64,000 nt of DNA from Sphingobium sp. KCTC 72723 (GTDB lineage: Bacteria; Pseudomonadota; Alphaproteobacteria; Sphingomonadales; Sphingomonadaceae): contig NZ_CP060388.1 of the NCBI RefSeq assembly GCF_014280435.1, forward strand, positions 3,175,501-3,239,500, given 5' to 3'. The notes under the pieces were generated by a model. The model had not been told where the DNA came from. It saw nothing but the letters and a program-made list of their open reading frames with translations, and made no database searches. The stretch's first letter is position 1; the number at the start of each line of letters is the position of its first letter. The position numbers and the translations under genes are program-made. Shown here in pieces: positions 44,061-52,068 of the stretch.

Positions 44061-44256
44061 GCGCCGGCAGGTCTCCTGGCTCGCGGGTCACAGCTTGATG
44101 CACGCCTTCCCGGTTTGACCCAGTGGCTGCTCCCTTGTTTCAAAGGAGCGATGTGCATCGCGCTATCCGCTTACAGTTGCAGGGACAGCCGTGGATTTGG
44201 ACGCCAAAACGCCCGCACCACATTCCCGATTAAGCCTCATGACAAGGCACCGGCGC
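44061..44256 (-). ncRNA. Cobalamin riboswitch (adenosylcobalamin type)
   Basis: On the minus strand the conserved landmarks occur in order: GCGCCGGTGCC, the GGGAA...GGTG core, CCTGCAACTGTAAGCG, CACTGG, GGGAAGG, and the B12 box AGCCAGGAGACCTGC (44081-44067). GCGCCGG at the 5' side pairs perfectly with CCGGCGC at the 3' side to close P1. It precedes cobW and the long cob operon and should reduce their expression when cobalamin is abundant. The 5' end lies about 55 bp past the tenA stop. Confidence 0.95.
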
Positions 44257-44311
44257 GATCATGTCGGACCCCGGCCTGAACCGGCGTCCGTGCGCATCCC
44301 TAGATCAGATT

Positions 44312-44983
44312 TTACGCAAAGCCAATGGGCCAGCTTTCGCGCGCATAGGCCGAATCCCAGAACATCCATTCAAACCGGGTCGCCATGCGGAACGCCTGTG
44401 CCATGGCAGCGCGGGTCGCGGGCGTCGCGGCATCGGCGGCGGCGTCCACCAGCGCACGGACGCGATCCGTCGCCGCGCCAAATTCCGGCGCGGCATAGGT
44501 GTCGATCCACGGCGCATAGGGGTTGGGGCTGGCCGCCAGCGGCTTGATCGCGCAGCCCACTTCCCAATAAACCCAGAAACACGGCAGGATAGCCGCGATC
44601 AATTCCTCATAGCTGCGCGTGGCCGCCAGGCTAGCAAGATAGCTGGTATAGCCAAGGCAGGCGGGCGTCGGTTCGGCTGCTGCTGCCATCTCCGCGTTGA
44701 CGCCGAACTGCGCGAAAAATGCCTGATGCAGCCCTTCTTCCACGATGACAGCAACCTTGGCCCCGTCGGAAAATTCCAGCCGCCCCGCCGCCGTGGGCGC
44801 CCGCGCCGCCGCAATCGCCAGCACCCGCGCATATTCGGCCAGATACAGGCTGTCCTGCACGATATAATGCTGGAAACTTGGCCTCGGCAATGTCCCGCGC
44901 GCCAATTCGTCCAGAAAAGGATGCCCCAAAATCGCCTGCCGCAACGGCGCGACCTCCGCCCAGATATCGTCGCAAAAGCCCAT
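44312..44983 (-). CDS. tenA: TenA aminopyrimidine aminohydrolase (thiamin salvage)
   Basis: A 223-aa TenA-family enzyme. The residues known from B. subtilis TenA fall at the same positions here: Asp44, Tyr112, Cys135, Tyr163 and Glu205. It should hydrolyse 4-amino-5-aminomethyl-2-methylpyrimidine to HMP and may cleave thiamin. It follows a TonB-dependent receptor by 17 bp, and the pair sits behind a TPP riboswitch, so it most likely salvages pyrimidine moieties imported by the receptor. The ATG at 44983 was chosen because it gives the canonical length and numbering. Confidence 0.93.
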   Translation of the reverse strand: MGFCDDIWAEVAPLRQAILGHPFLDELARGTLPRPSFQHYIVQDSLYLAEYARVLAIAAARAPTAAGRLEFSDGAKVAVIVEEGLHQAFFAQFGVNAEMAAAAEPTPACLGYTSYLASLAATRSYEELIAAILPCFWVYWEVGCAIKPLAASPNPYAPWIDTYAAPEFGAATDRVRALVDAAADAATPATRAAMAQAFRMATRFEWMFWDSAYARESWPIGFA

Positions 44984-45000
44984 CGTCTGTTCCCTTGCTT

Positions 45001-47142
45001 TTAGAAGCGCACCCGCGCACTCGCGCCATATTGGCGGCCACTGTTGATGGTGAAACTGTCGAACGGCCCGTTGGGACCAAGGCCCAGCAACAGCGGCAAT
45101 TGCTGCTGCCCGAACGCCGAAATCGCCCAGCGTTTGTCGAGCAGATTCTTCGCCCAGATGTCGAACGTCCACGCCCCGTGGCTCATGCCCGCGCGCCCGT
45201 CCACCGACGCATAGCCGGGCGAATGGAGGATATTGTCGATCTCGAAATCCACCCGCGACACATATGCGACGCTCAACCGCGCATCCACCATCGCCGGTCC
45301 CGCTGCGCCCTGCCAGCCGATGCCGCCATTGACGGTCCAGTCGGGCGCATTGGGCGTGCGCTGTCCGCTCATGTCCAGCACCGCCGGTTCGCCCGGCTCC
45401 GGCGTCGGATTGGGGGTCAGGTATCGCCCCGTCCGGCTATGCGTCCACGCCAGCCCGCCATCGACGCTGAACCCCGCGCCCAATGCCGCCTGCGCCGAAG
45501 CCTCGATGCCATGGACATCGACCTGCGGCACCGACAGCACTACCGAATTGCCCAGAAACACCGTGTTCTGGAAATTCTGATAATCGGTCACGAAACCCGC
45601 GATCGACAGCCGCACCCGGCCATCGGCGCTCTGTCCCTTCACGCCTGCTTCGACCGATCGGGTCGTTTCAGCCGGGAACACTGCCTGCCAAACGTCCGCC
45701 GCGCCGGGCAGGGGGTTGAACCCGCCCGCCTTGAACCCGATTGCGCCGGTGACATAGGCTGTGATCCTGTCGGAAGGACGCCATGCAAGCGACAGTTTCG
45801 GCTGCCATTTCTCGAACGTCCGCGCCCGCTGCGCTACGATCGTGCTGCTGGCGGCGCCGACCGTATCCTCGCGCCGCCGGTCGCTGTCATAGCGCAGCGC
45901 GCCGGTCACCTCGACCTGCGGCGCAATGTCATAGCTCGCCTGCGCAAACACGCCGATCTGGCTCGACCGGGTTTCCGCGCGCAACGCTTCGCCGCCGAAC
46001 AGCAAAGGCCCGAAATCGTCGGTCCGGTCGCGTTCCAGCCGCTGGAAAAACAGCCCGACATGCCAGCGCAGCGGCCCTTCACCACGCGATGTCAGCCGCG
46101 CTTCGCTCGTCCACGCCTTTATATCAACGGGTTGGGCGATAGGCTGAATACCATTCGGGAACAACGCCACACCGAACAACGTCACGGGCGTGTCGTTGCG
46201 GAAATCCAGTTCCTCGACGAAATCCTTGTGATAATCGTCATAGCCGCCAGTCCATGTGAGCATCAGGGCATCGCCCATTTCCTGCTCCCATGTCGCCTGC
46301 GCGCCCCACCAGGTCCGCGACGCGCGCCCCTCGAAATCGCCGAACGGGTTGGTCAGTGCCTTGCCCGACAGCTTGCCGCCATAAAGGCCCGTGACATTGC
46401 CCGACGAGATATAGGCCGCGCCGCCTTCCTCATTGGCCCAGCCCAGCCGGAATTTCAGCGTCGATCCTTCGGCCAGCGCCACCTTCGCCTTCAACCGCAG
46501 GTTGCGGCTGATGCTGCCATCGACCTTCTTGTCCAGAAACGTGTTGCGAATGAAGCCGTCGCTGTTGCGATAGGAGCCTGCCAGCCGCAACTGGACCTGA
46601 TCGGACACCGGCGCATTGACCACGCCATCGGCGGTCCATGTCAGCCCGTTGCCGATCCCCACCGCCGCTTCGCCGCCCCAGTCCGGCCCCGGATCATTGG
46701 TCGCCATGGCAATTGCCCCGCCCGACGCCGAACGGCCGAACAGCGCGCCCTGCGGTCCCTTCAAAATCTCCACCCGCGCCACATCATAGGGGCGCAGCGT
46801 GAACAGCTCGGAATCCGCCAGCGCCAGCCCGTCGACGATGTAAGCGATCGAAGGCGACTGGTTGCGATTGGTCGAAACGCCGCGCACCGAAATCAGGTTG
46901 GTGCCGGGATCCTGATCGTTGATGATGAAGATGCCCGGCGTCGCGGCAATGAAATCGTCGATCGTGGTCAGCCGTCGCGCGGCGATGGCGGCGGGACCAT
47001 AGACGGCGATCGTGTCCGGCACGCGAATTTCCGCTTCCGCGCGCCCCCGTGCGGTCACGATGATGGGGTCCGCCTCTGCGGCGACGGCCACGGTGGAAAA
47101 TGCAAACAAGCAGGCAGGCGCAATGATGGCGTAACGACGCAT
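45001..47142 (-). CDS. TonB-dependent receptor under TPP riboswitch control
   Basis: A 713-aa outer-membrane transporter. A signal peptide (cut near AVAA at 18-21) is followed by a short TonB box-like DPIIVTARG, a plug domain (IDDFIAATPGIFIINDQDPG, VEILKGPQGALFGRSASGG) and a 22-strand barrel ending in the aromatic C-terminus GASARVRF. Its gene is led by a TPP riboswitch and followed by tenA, so thiamin or its HMP/aminopyrimidine precursors are the likely cargo. Barrel sequence alone would not reveal this. No in-frame disruption is seen. Confidence 0.92.
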   Translation of the reverse strand: MRRYAIIAPACLFAFSTVAVAAEADPIIVTARGRAEAEIRVPDTIAVYGPAAIAARRLTTIDDFIAATPGIFIINDQDPGTNLISVRGVSTNRNQSPSIAYIVDGLALADSELFTLRPYDVARVEILKGPQGALFGRSASGGAIAMATNDPGPDWGGEAAVGIGNGLTWTADGVVNAPVSDQVQLRLAGSYRNSDGFIRNTFLDKKVDGSISRNLRLKAKVALAEGSTLKFRLGWANEEGGAAYISSGNVTGLYGGKLSGKALTNPFGDFEGRASRTWWGAQATWEQEMGDALMLTWTGGYDDYHKDFVEELDFRNDTPVTLFGVALFPNGIQPIAQPVDIKAWTSEARLTSRGEGPLRWHVGLFFQRLERDRTDDFGPLLFGGEALRAETRSSQIGVFAQASYDIAPQVEVTGALRYDSDRRREDTVGAASSTIVAQRARTFEKWQPKLSLAWRPSDRITAYVTGAIGFKAGGFNPLPGAADVWQAVFPAETTRSVEAGVKGQSADGRVRLSIAGFVTDYQNFQNTVFLGNSVVLSVPQVDVHGIEASAQAALGAGFSVDGGLAWTHSRTGRYLTPNPTPEPGEPAVLDMSGQRTPNAPDWTVNGGIGWQGAAGPAMVDARLSVAYVSRVDFEIDNILHSPGYASVDGRAGMSHGAWTFDIWAKNLLDKRWAISAFGQQQLPLLLGLGPNGPFDSFTINSGRQYGASARVRF

Positions 47143-47147
47143 GGTCC

Positions 47148-47257
47148 CTATTCCTCCGCCGGTGTGAGCCGGATCAGGTTCGCGGGTTTGCGCAGTGAAG
47201 CGCCCCTTGCGCCCGCTCCGCCTCTCAGCCCCGGCAGCGCCGGGACACCCCGTGGGT
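47148..47257 (-). ncRNA. TPP riboswitch (THI element)
   Basis: On the minus strand GGGGTG, then GGGGCTGAGA, ACCCGCGAACCTGATC and CCGGCTCACACCGGCGGAGG follow in the canonical order. The Shine-Dalgarno GGAGGA is part of the conserved 3' end, only about 10 nt before the ATG at 47142. Ligand binding should therefore hide the ribosome site directly and shut off translation when thiamin pyrophosphate is abundant. Confidence 0.95.
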
Positions 47258-47312
47258 GAAAACTGGCGCTGCGCCTATGGCGTCGGGGGCTTCACGTCAA
47301 TGCTTGCGTCAT

Positions 47313-47945
47313 TCAGCGCGGGGCCATGCCGCCGATCAATATCGCCACAAGCGCATCGGCCACCTGCGCCGGGGTCATCGGCCCGTCGGGATCATGCCAG
47401 CGCGCGGGCCAGTTCAGCGCCCCCGCCAGCGCAAATGACGCAAAGCGCACATCGACCGGGGCGATCGAGCCATCATCCACCCCATCCTGAATCATCGCCC
47501 GGACGGCGAGATCAATCTCCCGCTTGCGCGCGCGAAAGCGGATGGCGCTGTCCATCGACAGCACTTCTTCATTGGTGCGAATGACGCAGCGGCCAAAATC
47601 GTCCATGTTGATCTGCGCATAGCGGCACAGGAAATAGCGCAGCCGGTCCAGCCCATCCCCCGGCTGCGCCCGCGCGCCATCCGCCGCCTCGCCCAGCATT
47701 TCCAGCCCGCGATTGACACATTCGACGAGCACCTGCTCCTTGTTGCCCAGATAATGATAGATGGTCGGCTTGCTCACGCCCAGGCTGGCGGCAACATCGT
47801 CCAGCGACGACGCATGATAGCCGCGCGCATTGAACATCCGCACCGCCGCCCGCAACACGGCCTCGCGCTTCTCCTCCCGATCGCGCGCCCGGTCCTCGCG
47901 CGATCGGAAGGGGGAGGGGGTGTCGGTTGCGGGGTGGGCGGGCAT
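47313..47945 (-). CDS. TetR-family regulator, probably of the adjacent acyl-CoA operon
   Basis: A 210-aa TetR protein. The helix-turn-helix reads MFNARGYHASSLDDVAASLG then VSKPTIYHYLGNKEQVL, and the C-terminal domain is helical (DLAVRAMIQDGVDDGSIAP). It is divergent from the acyl-CoA dehydrogenase operon with a composite repeat in between. TetR proteins in this arrangement often sense acyl-CoAs, which would fit the neighbours, but the ligand is not shown. The ATG at 47945 was preferred over an upstream start that would add 11 unlikely residues. Confidence 0.87.
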   Translation of the reverse strand: MPAHPATDTPSPFRSREDRARDREEKREAVLRAAVRMFNARGYHASSLDDVAASLGVSKPTIYHYLGNKEQVLVECVNRGLEMLGEAADGARAQPGDGLDRLRYFLCRYAQINMDDFGRCVIRTNEEVLSMDSAIRFRARKREIDLAVRAMIQDGVDDGSIAPVDVRFASFALAGALNWPARWHDPDGPMTPAQVADALVAILIGGMAPR

Positions 47946-47974
47946 AAAATCCTTACGTCTGGTCGGCGTCTTTC

Positions 47975-48106
47975 CCACATCCTCCCCTGCAAGGGGAGGG
48001 GGACCGCGCCTGAAAGGCGTGGTGGAGGGGTGTCGCCCTCTCGATAGCTTGACACCCCTCCGTCAGGGCTGCGCCCTGCCACCTCCCCCACCGGGGGAGG
48101 ATGTGG
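47975..48106. repeat. Composite REP-like inverted repeat (two facing copies)
   Basis: CCACATCCTCCCC near 47975 is mirrored by GGGGGAGGATGTGG ending at 48106, and GGAGGGGTGTC (48024-48034) by GACACCCCTCC (48051-48061). Each half also has its own short hairpin, for example CTCCCC-TGCA-AGGGGAG. Two copies of the same intergenic repeat in opposite orientation thus form a large cruciform-capable element between the divergent TetR gene and acyl-CoA operon. Reading frames through it are spurious. Confidence 0.75.
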
Positions 48107-48120
48107 AGTAGCAGTTAGTC

Positions 48121-48150
48121 TTGACAAGAAACCCGGCGATAATCAATATA
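48121..48150 (+). promoter_or_regulatory. Probable promoter of the acyl-CoA operon
   Basis: TTGACA (48121-48126), an 18-bp spacer, then AATATA (48145-48150). It is about 20 bp before the start codon region, directly after the composite repeat. The -35 box is a consensus match; the -10 box is weaker. Confidence 0.5.
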
Positions 48151-48160
48151 CCCGTGAGTA
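48149..48160. promoter_or_regulatory. Possible TetR operator at the acyl-CoA promoter
   Basis: TACCCGTGAGTA, an imperfect dyad (TAC...GTA arms), overlaps the end of the -10 box. Position and form would suit the divergent TetR protein, but only one copy was seen, so confidence is low. Confidence 0.35.
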
Positions 48161-48172
48161 AACAAAAGACGG

Positions 48173-49306
48173 ATGCGTTTCATGCTGACCGAAATCCAGA
48201 CGGCCATCCGCGACACCGTGCGCGATTTCGCGCAGGACGCCATTCGCCCGCACAGCGTCCGCTTCGAATCCGAAGGCGGCTACCCGCCCGAATTATTCCA
48301 GCAGATGGCGGGCCTTGGCCTGTGGGGCATGACCGCGCCGGAACGCTTTGGCGGGGCGGAAGCCGACGCTGTGTCCTATGCGCTGGCGCTGATCGAACTG
48401 GCGGCGGCGGACGGCGCGCTCTCCACCATCGTGTCGATCCAGAACAGCATCCTCGTCTCCGGCCTGCTCAAGGATGGCAGCGACGCGCAACAGGCACGCT
48501 TCCTCCCCGACCTGATCGGTGGCCGCACCATCGGTGCCTTCGCCCTGACCGAAGCCGATGCGGGGTCGGACGCTTCGGCCGTCCGCACCCGCGCGGTCAA
48601 GGTCGATGGCGGATGGCGCATCACCGGGGCCAAGCAATTCATCACGTCGGGCAAGATCGCCGGCGTCGTCATGATCGTCGCCGTGACGGACCCGGAAGCG
48701 GGCAAGAAAGGCCTGTCGGTCTTCATCGTCCCCACCGACCGTCCGGGGTTCATCGTGGACAAGATCGAACATAAATTGGGGCAGGGCGCGTCGGATACCT
48801 GCGCGCTGCGCTTCGATGATATGTTCGTCGAGGACGACCTGCTGATCGGCCAGCCGGGGCAGGGCTACCGCATCGCGCTCGCCAATCTGGAAACCGGCCG
48901 CATCGGCATCGCCGCGCAATGCGTCGGCATGGCGCAGGCCGCGCTCGACATCGCCATTGCCTATGCCAGGGACCGCAAGAGCTTCGGCAAGCCGATCATC
49001 GAGCATCAGGCAGTGGGCTTCCGCCTCGCCGACCTCGCCACCCGTCTGGAAGCGGCGCGCCAGCTGGTGCTGAACGCCGCGCGGGTCAAGGATGCGGGCC
49101 AGCCCTGCCTGACCGAAGCGTCCATGGCCAAGCTGTTCGCGTCCGAAGCCGCCGAACAGATCGTGTCGGGCGCGCTCCAGACACTGGGCGGCTATGGCTA
49201 TCTGGAAGAATATGGCGTCGCCAAAATCTACCGCGATGTGCGCGTGTGCCAGATTTACGAAGGCACGTCGGACATCCAGCGCATGGTCATCGCGCGCAGT
49301 CTTTGA
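48173..49306 (+). CDS. Acyl-CoA dehydrogenase
   Basis: A 377-aa FAD enzyme catalysing alpha,beta-dehydrogenation of an acyl-CoA. FALTEADAGSDASAVRT, WRITGAKQFITSG, GKPIIEHQAVGFRLADLA and the catalytic-glutamate block QIYEGTSDIQRMVIAR are typical of the short/branched-chain ACAD family. Either ATG 48173 or ATG 48182 could start it. It is first in a six-gene plus-strand operon with two thiolases, an SDR, an enoyl-CoA hydratase and an NMO-type flavoprotein, so it begins a beta-oxidation-like route for an unknown acid. Confidence 0.93.
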   Translation: MRFMLTEIQTAIRDTVRDFAQDAIRPHSVRFESEGGYPPELFQQMAGLGLWGMTAPERFGGAEADAVSYALALIELAAADGALSTIVSIQNSILVSGLLKDGSDAQQARFLPDLIGGRTIGAFALTEADAGSDASAVRTRAVKVDGGWRITGAKQFITSGKIAGVVMIVAVTDPEAGKKGLSVFIVPTDRPGFIVDKIEHKLGQGASDTCALRFDDMFVEDDLLIGQPGQGYRIALANLETGRIGIAAQCVGMAQAALDIAIAYARDRKSFGKPIIEHQAVGFRLADLATRLEAARQLVLNAARVKDAGQPCLTEASMAKLFASEAAEQIVSGALQTLGGYGYLEEYGVAKIYRDVRVCQIYEGTSDIQRMVIARSL

Positions 49307-49317
49307 AAGGAATCACT

Positions 49318-50502
49318 ATGCAAGACGATCCGGTCATCATCGCCAGCTATGCCCGCACCCCCATGGGCGGTTTTCAGGGCGCACTCTCCGCGCTCAAGGC
49401 GACGGAGTTGGGCGCAGCAGCGGTCAAGGCCGCCGTCGAACGGGCAGGCGTCTCGCCTGACGCCATCGACCGCATCTATATGGGCTGCGTCCTGCCCGCT
49501 GGCCTGGGACAGGCACCTGCGCGCCAGGCGGCGCTGGGCGCGGGCCTCGGCCTCAACACCGAAGCCACCACCGTCAACAAAATGTGCGGATCGGGGATGC
49601 AGGCCGCGATCATGGCGCATGAAGCGCTGGCCTCCGGCGCAGTCGATATCGTCATTGCAGGCGGCATGGAAAGCATGACCAACGCCCCCTACGCCCTGCC
49701 CAAGCATCGTAGCGGCGCGCGCATCGGCCATGACCGTATCATCGACACGATGATGATGGACGGGCTGGAGGACGCCTATGAACCGGGCAAGGCGATGGGC
49801 GTGTTCGCCGAAGAAGCCGTGCGCGATTATCAGTTCACCCGGCAGGATCAGGATGATTACGCCATCCGCTCGCTCGACCGCGCCAATGCCGCGATCGCCA
49901 GCGGCGCTTTCGTCCGCGAAATCACCCCCGTCACGGTCAAGGGCCGGGGCGGCGACACGGTGATCGACACCGATGAACAACCGGGCAAGGCACGGCCGGA
50001 CAAGATTCCCGGCCTTAAGCCCGCCTTCGTCAAGGACGGCACGATCACGGCGGCCAACGCCTCCTCCATTTCCGACGGTGCCGCCGCATTGGTGATGACG
50101 CGGCAAAGCGTCGCGGAACGTCAGGGCATGAAGATCGTCGCCCGCGTGGTCGCGACATCGGGCCACGCCCACGAACCTTCCAAATTCACCACCGCCCCGG
50201 TCCCGGCGATGCGAAAACTGCTGGAAAAGGCAGGCTGGTCGGTCGATGACGTTGATCTATTCGAAGTCAACGAAGCCTTTGCCGTCGTCGCGATGATCGC
50301 GGCAAAGGAGCTGGGCATCCCGGCGGACAGGCTCAACGTCAATGGCGGTGCCACGGCATTGGGTCACCCGATTGGTGCGTCCGGCGCACGAATTGTCGCG
50401 ACACTTATCGGCGCGCTGGAAACGCGCGGGCTGAAACGCGGCGTGGCCAGCCTGTGCATCGGCGGCGGCGAAGCGACGGCGATGGCGATAGAACTGGTCT
50501 GA
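49318..50502 (+). CDS. Acetyl-CoA C-acyltransferase (thiolase) 1
   Basis: A 394-aa degradative-type thiolase. The acyl-accepting cysteine is Cys90 in NKMCGSG, and VFEVNEAF/NVNGGATALGHPIGASG (His) and the second catalytic Cys in SLCIGGGEA are present. It should thiolytically cleave a 3-ketoacyl-CoA. The ATG at 49318 follows the dehydrogenase by 11 bp with an AAAGGA Shine-Dalgarno. The presence of a second thiolase in the operon suggests two different substrates or stages. Confidence 0.92.
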   Translation: MQDDPVIIASYARTPMGGFQGALSALKATELGAAAVKAAVERAGVSPDAIDRIYMGCVLPAGLGQAPARQAALGAGLGLNTEATTVNKMCGSGMQAAIMAHEALASGAVDIVIAGGMESMTNAPYALPKHRSGARIGHDRIIDTMMMDGLEDAYEPGKAMGVFAEEAVRDYQFTRQDQDDYAIRSLDRANAAIASGAFVREITPVTVKGRGGDTVIDTDEQPGKARPDKIPGLKPAFVKDGTITAANASSISDGAAALVMTRQSVAERQGMKIVARVVATSGHAHEPSKFTTAPVPAMRKLLEKAGWSVDDVDLFEVNEAFAVVAMIAAKELGIPADRLNVNGGATALGHPIGASGARIVATLIGALETRGLKRGVASLCIGGGEATAMAIELV

Positions 50503-50522
50503 ACGAATAGGAAATATAGTCC

Positions 50523-51284
50523 ATGAATATCAATGGTTTATCAGCCATCGTTACCGGCGGTGCTTCGGGCCTTGGCAAGGCGACGGCCGCCATGTTGGCG
50601 GCGCAGGGCGCCAAAGTCACCATCTTCGATTTGAATGAAGAAGCGGGGCAGGCGGCTGCAAAAGCGCTCGGCATTGTCCATGTCGCTGTCAATGTTGCGG
50701 ACGATGCCAGCGTAACCGCCGGTCTGGACGCTGCGGAATCCGCCCATGGCGTCGCCCGCATCCTCGTCAACTGCGCGGGCATCGCGCCAGCGGTCAAGAC
50801 CGTGGGCAAGGAAAACGCCCCCCATCCGCTCGACACCTTCGCCAAGACGGTCACGGTCAACCTGATCGGCACTTTCAACGTCATTTCCAAATTCGCCGCC
50901 CGCCTCGCTGGCGCGGAAGAGATTGAGGGCGAACGCGGCGTCATCGTCAACACCGCCTCGGTCGCGGCCTATGATGGCCAGATCGGGCAGGCTGCCTATG
51001 CCGCGTCGAAGGGCGGCGTCGTCGGCATGACCCTGCCGATCGCGCGCGACCTGGCCCAACACAAGATCCGCGTCATGACGATCGCGCCGGGCATCTTCCT
51101 GACCCCCATGCTCGAAGCCTTCCCCCAGCATGTGCAGGATGCCCTGGGCGCGATGGTCCCGCACCCCAGCCGCCTCGGCAAGCCTGCCGAATATGCGCAA
51201 CTGGTCGAATCCATCGTCCGCAATCCCATGCTGAATGGCAACGTCATCCGCCTCGACGGCGCGATCCGCATGGCCCCGCGCTGA
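50523..51284 (+). CDS. SDR, 3-hydroxyacyl-CoA dehydrogenase type-2-like
   Basis: A 253-aa SDR with TGGASGLGKATA, VNCAGIAPAVKT, a long insertion around KENAPHPLDTF, catalytic Ser in NTASVAAYDGQIGQ and YAASKGG, ending in VIRLDGAIRMAPR. This pattern resembles the mitochondrial HSD10/2-methyl-3-hydroxybutyryl-CoA dehydrogenase group, which points to hydroxyacyl-CoA oxidation, possibly in branched-chain acyl degradation. Its last base is the first base of the next gene's ATG (TGATG), so translation is coupled. Confidence 0.88.
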   Translation: MNINGLSAIVTGGASGLGKATAAMLAAQGAKVTIFDLNEEAGQAAAKALGIVHVAVNVADDASVTAGLDAAESAHGVARILVNCAGIAPAVKTVGKENAPHPLDTFAKTVTVNLIGTFNVISKFAARLAGAEEIEGERGVIVNTASVAAYDGQIGQAAYAASKGGVVGMTLPIARDLAQHKIRVMTIAPGIFLTPMLEAFPQHVQDALGAMVPHPSRLGKPAEYAQLVESIVRNPMLNGNVIRLDGAIRMAPR

Positions 51285-52066
51285 TGGACGGCATCGGCCT
51301 TGCCGTTGCGGACGGGATCGCCACGATCACGCTCGACCGGGCGGAGGCTGGCAATGCCATCACGCTGCCGCTCGCCCGGTCGCTGCTCGCCGCCGCGATC
51401 CGCTGCCAGACGGACGATGCCATTCGCTGCATCGTCCTGACCGGCAATGGCCGCCTGTTCTGCGCGGGCGGCGACGTGCAATTGCTCGCCGGGGCTGGCG
51501 ACAATCGCGCGCAGGTTTTGAGCGAACTCATCGCCACCTTCCACGCCGCCGTTCAGCGCCTCGCCCGCGCGCCCAAGCCGTTGGTCACGCTGGTCAACGG
51601 TCCCGCCGCTGGCGCGGGGTTCAGCCTCGCCATATTGGGTGACGTAGTGATCGGCGCACGATCGGCCCATTTCACGGCAGCTTATGGCGCGATCGGCCTC
51701 ACCCCGGACGGTGGCCTCAGCTGGCTGCTCCCGCGCCTCGTCGGCCTGCGCCGGGCGCAGGACATCATCCTGACCAACCGCCGGATCAAGGCGGACGAAG
51801 CGGAAGCGATCGGCCTCGTCACCCGCATCGTCGATGACGAAGCGCTGGCCGCAGAAGGCATGAAAGTCGCCACGGCCCTCGCCAACGCGCCCGTCGCCGC
51901 GCTGGCGGCATCGCGCGCGCTGCTGGCCGACAGTTTCGAAACCGGCTTCGAAGCGCAACTGGACCGTGAATTGCGGTCCATGGCGATCGCCGGTTCGGGC
52001 CGCGAAAGTGAAGAAGGGCTAAGCGCACTCATCGCCAGACGCCCGGCCAATTTCAGAGGAGCATGA
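51284..52066 (+). CDS. Enoyl-CoA hydratase/isomerase
   Basis: A 260-aa crotonase-fold protein. ADGIATITLDRAEAGNAITL, the oxyanion-hole segments RLFCAGGDVQLLAG and VNGPAAGAGFSLAI, and PDGGLSWLLPRLVG are conserved. It hydrates a 2-enoyl-CoA in the same pathway as its neighbours. The residue in the usual first catalytic Glu position (TPDGGLSW) is Asp, a variation seen in some hydratases and isomerases, so isomerase activity is possible. Confidence 0.9.
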   Translation: MDGIGLAVADGIATITLDRAEAGNAITLPLARSLLAAAIRCQTDDAIRCIVLTGNGRLFCAGGDVQLLAGAGDNRAQVLSELIATFHAAVQRLARAPKPLVTLVNGPAAGAGFSLAILGDVVIGARSAHFTAAYGAIGLTPDGGLSWLLPRLVGLRRAQDIILTNRRIKADEAEAIGLVTRIVDDEALAAEGMKVATALANAPVAALAASRALLADSFETGFEAQLDRELRSMAIAGSGRESEEGLSALIARRPANFRGA

Positions 52067-52068
52067 CC

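Noticed and set aside
44878..47259. 793-codon plus-strand open frame opposite the TonB receptor
   Set aside because: It runs through the receptor gene and the TPP riboswitch, and its composition is Arg/Pro/Gln-rich. The opposite strand has a full receptor with signal peptide.
47754..48127. Frames reading through the composite repeat upstream of the TetR gene
   Set aside because: They consist mostly of translated hairpin sequence and low-complexity Pro/Gly runs.
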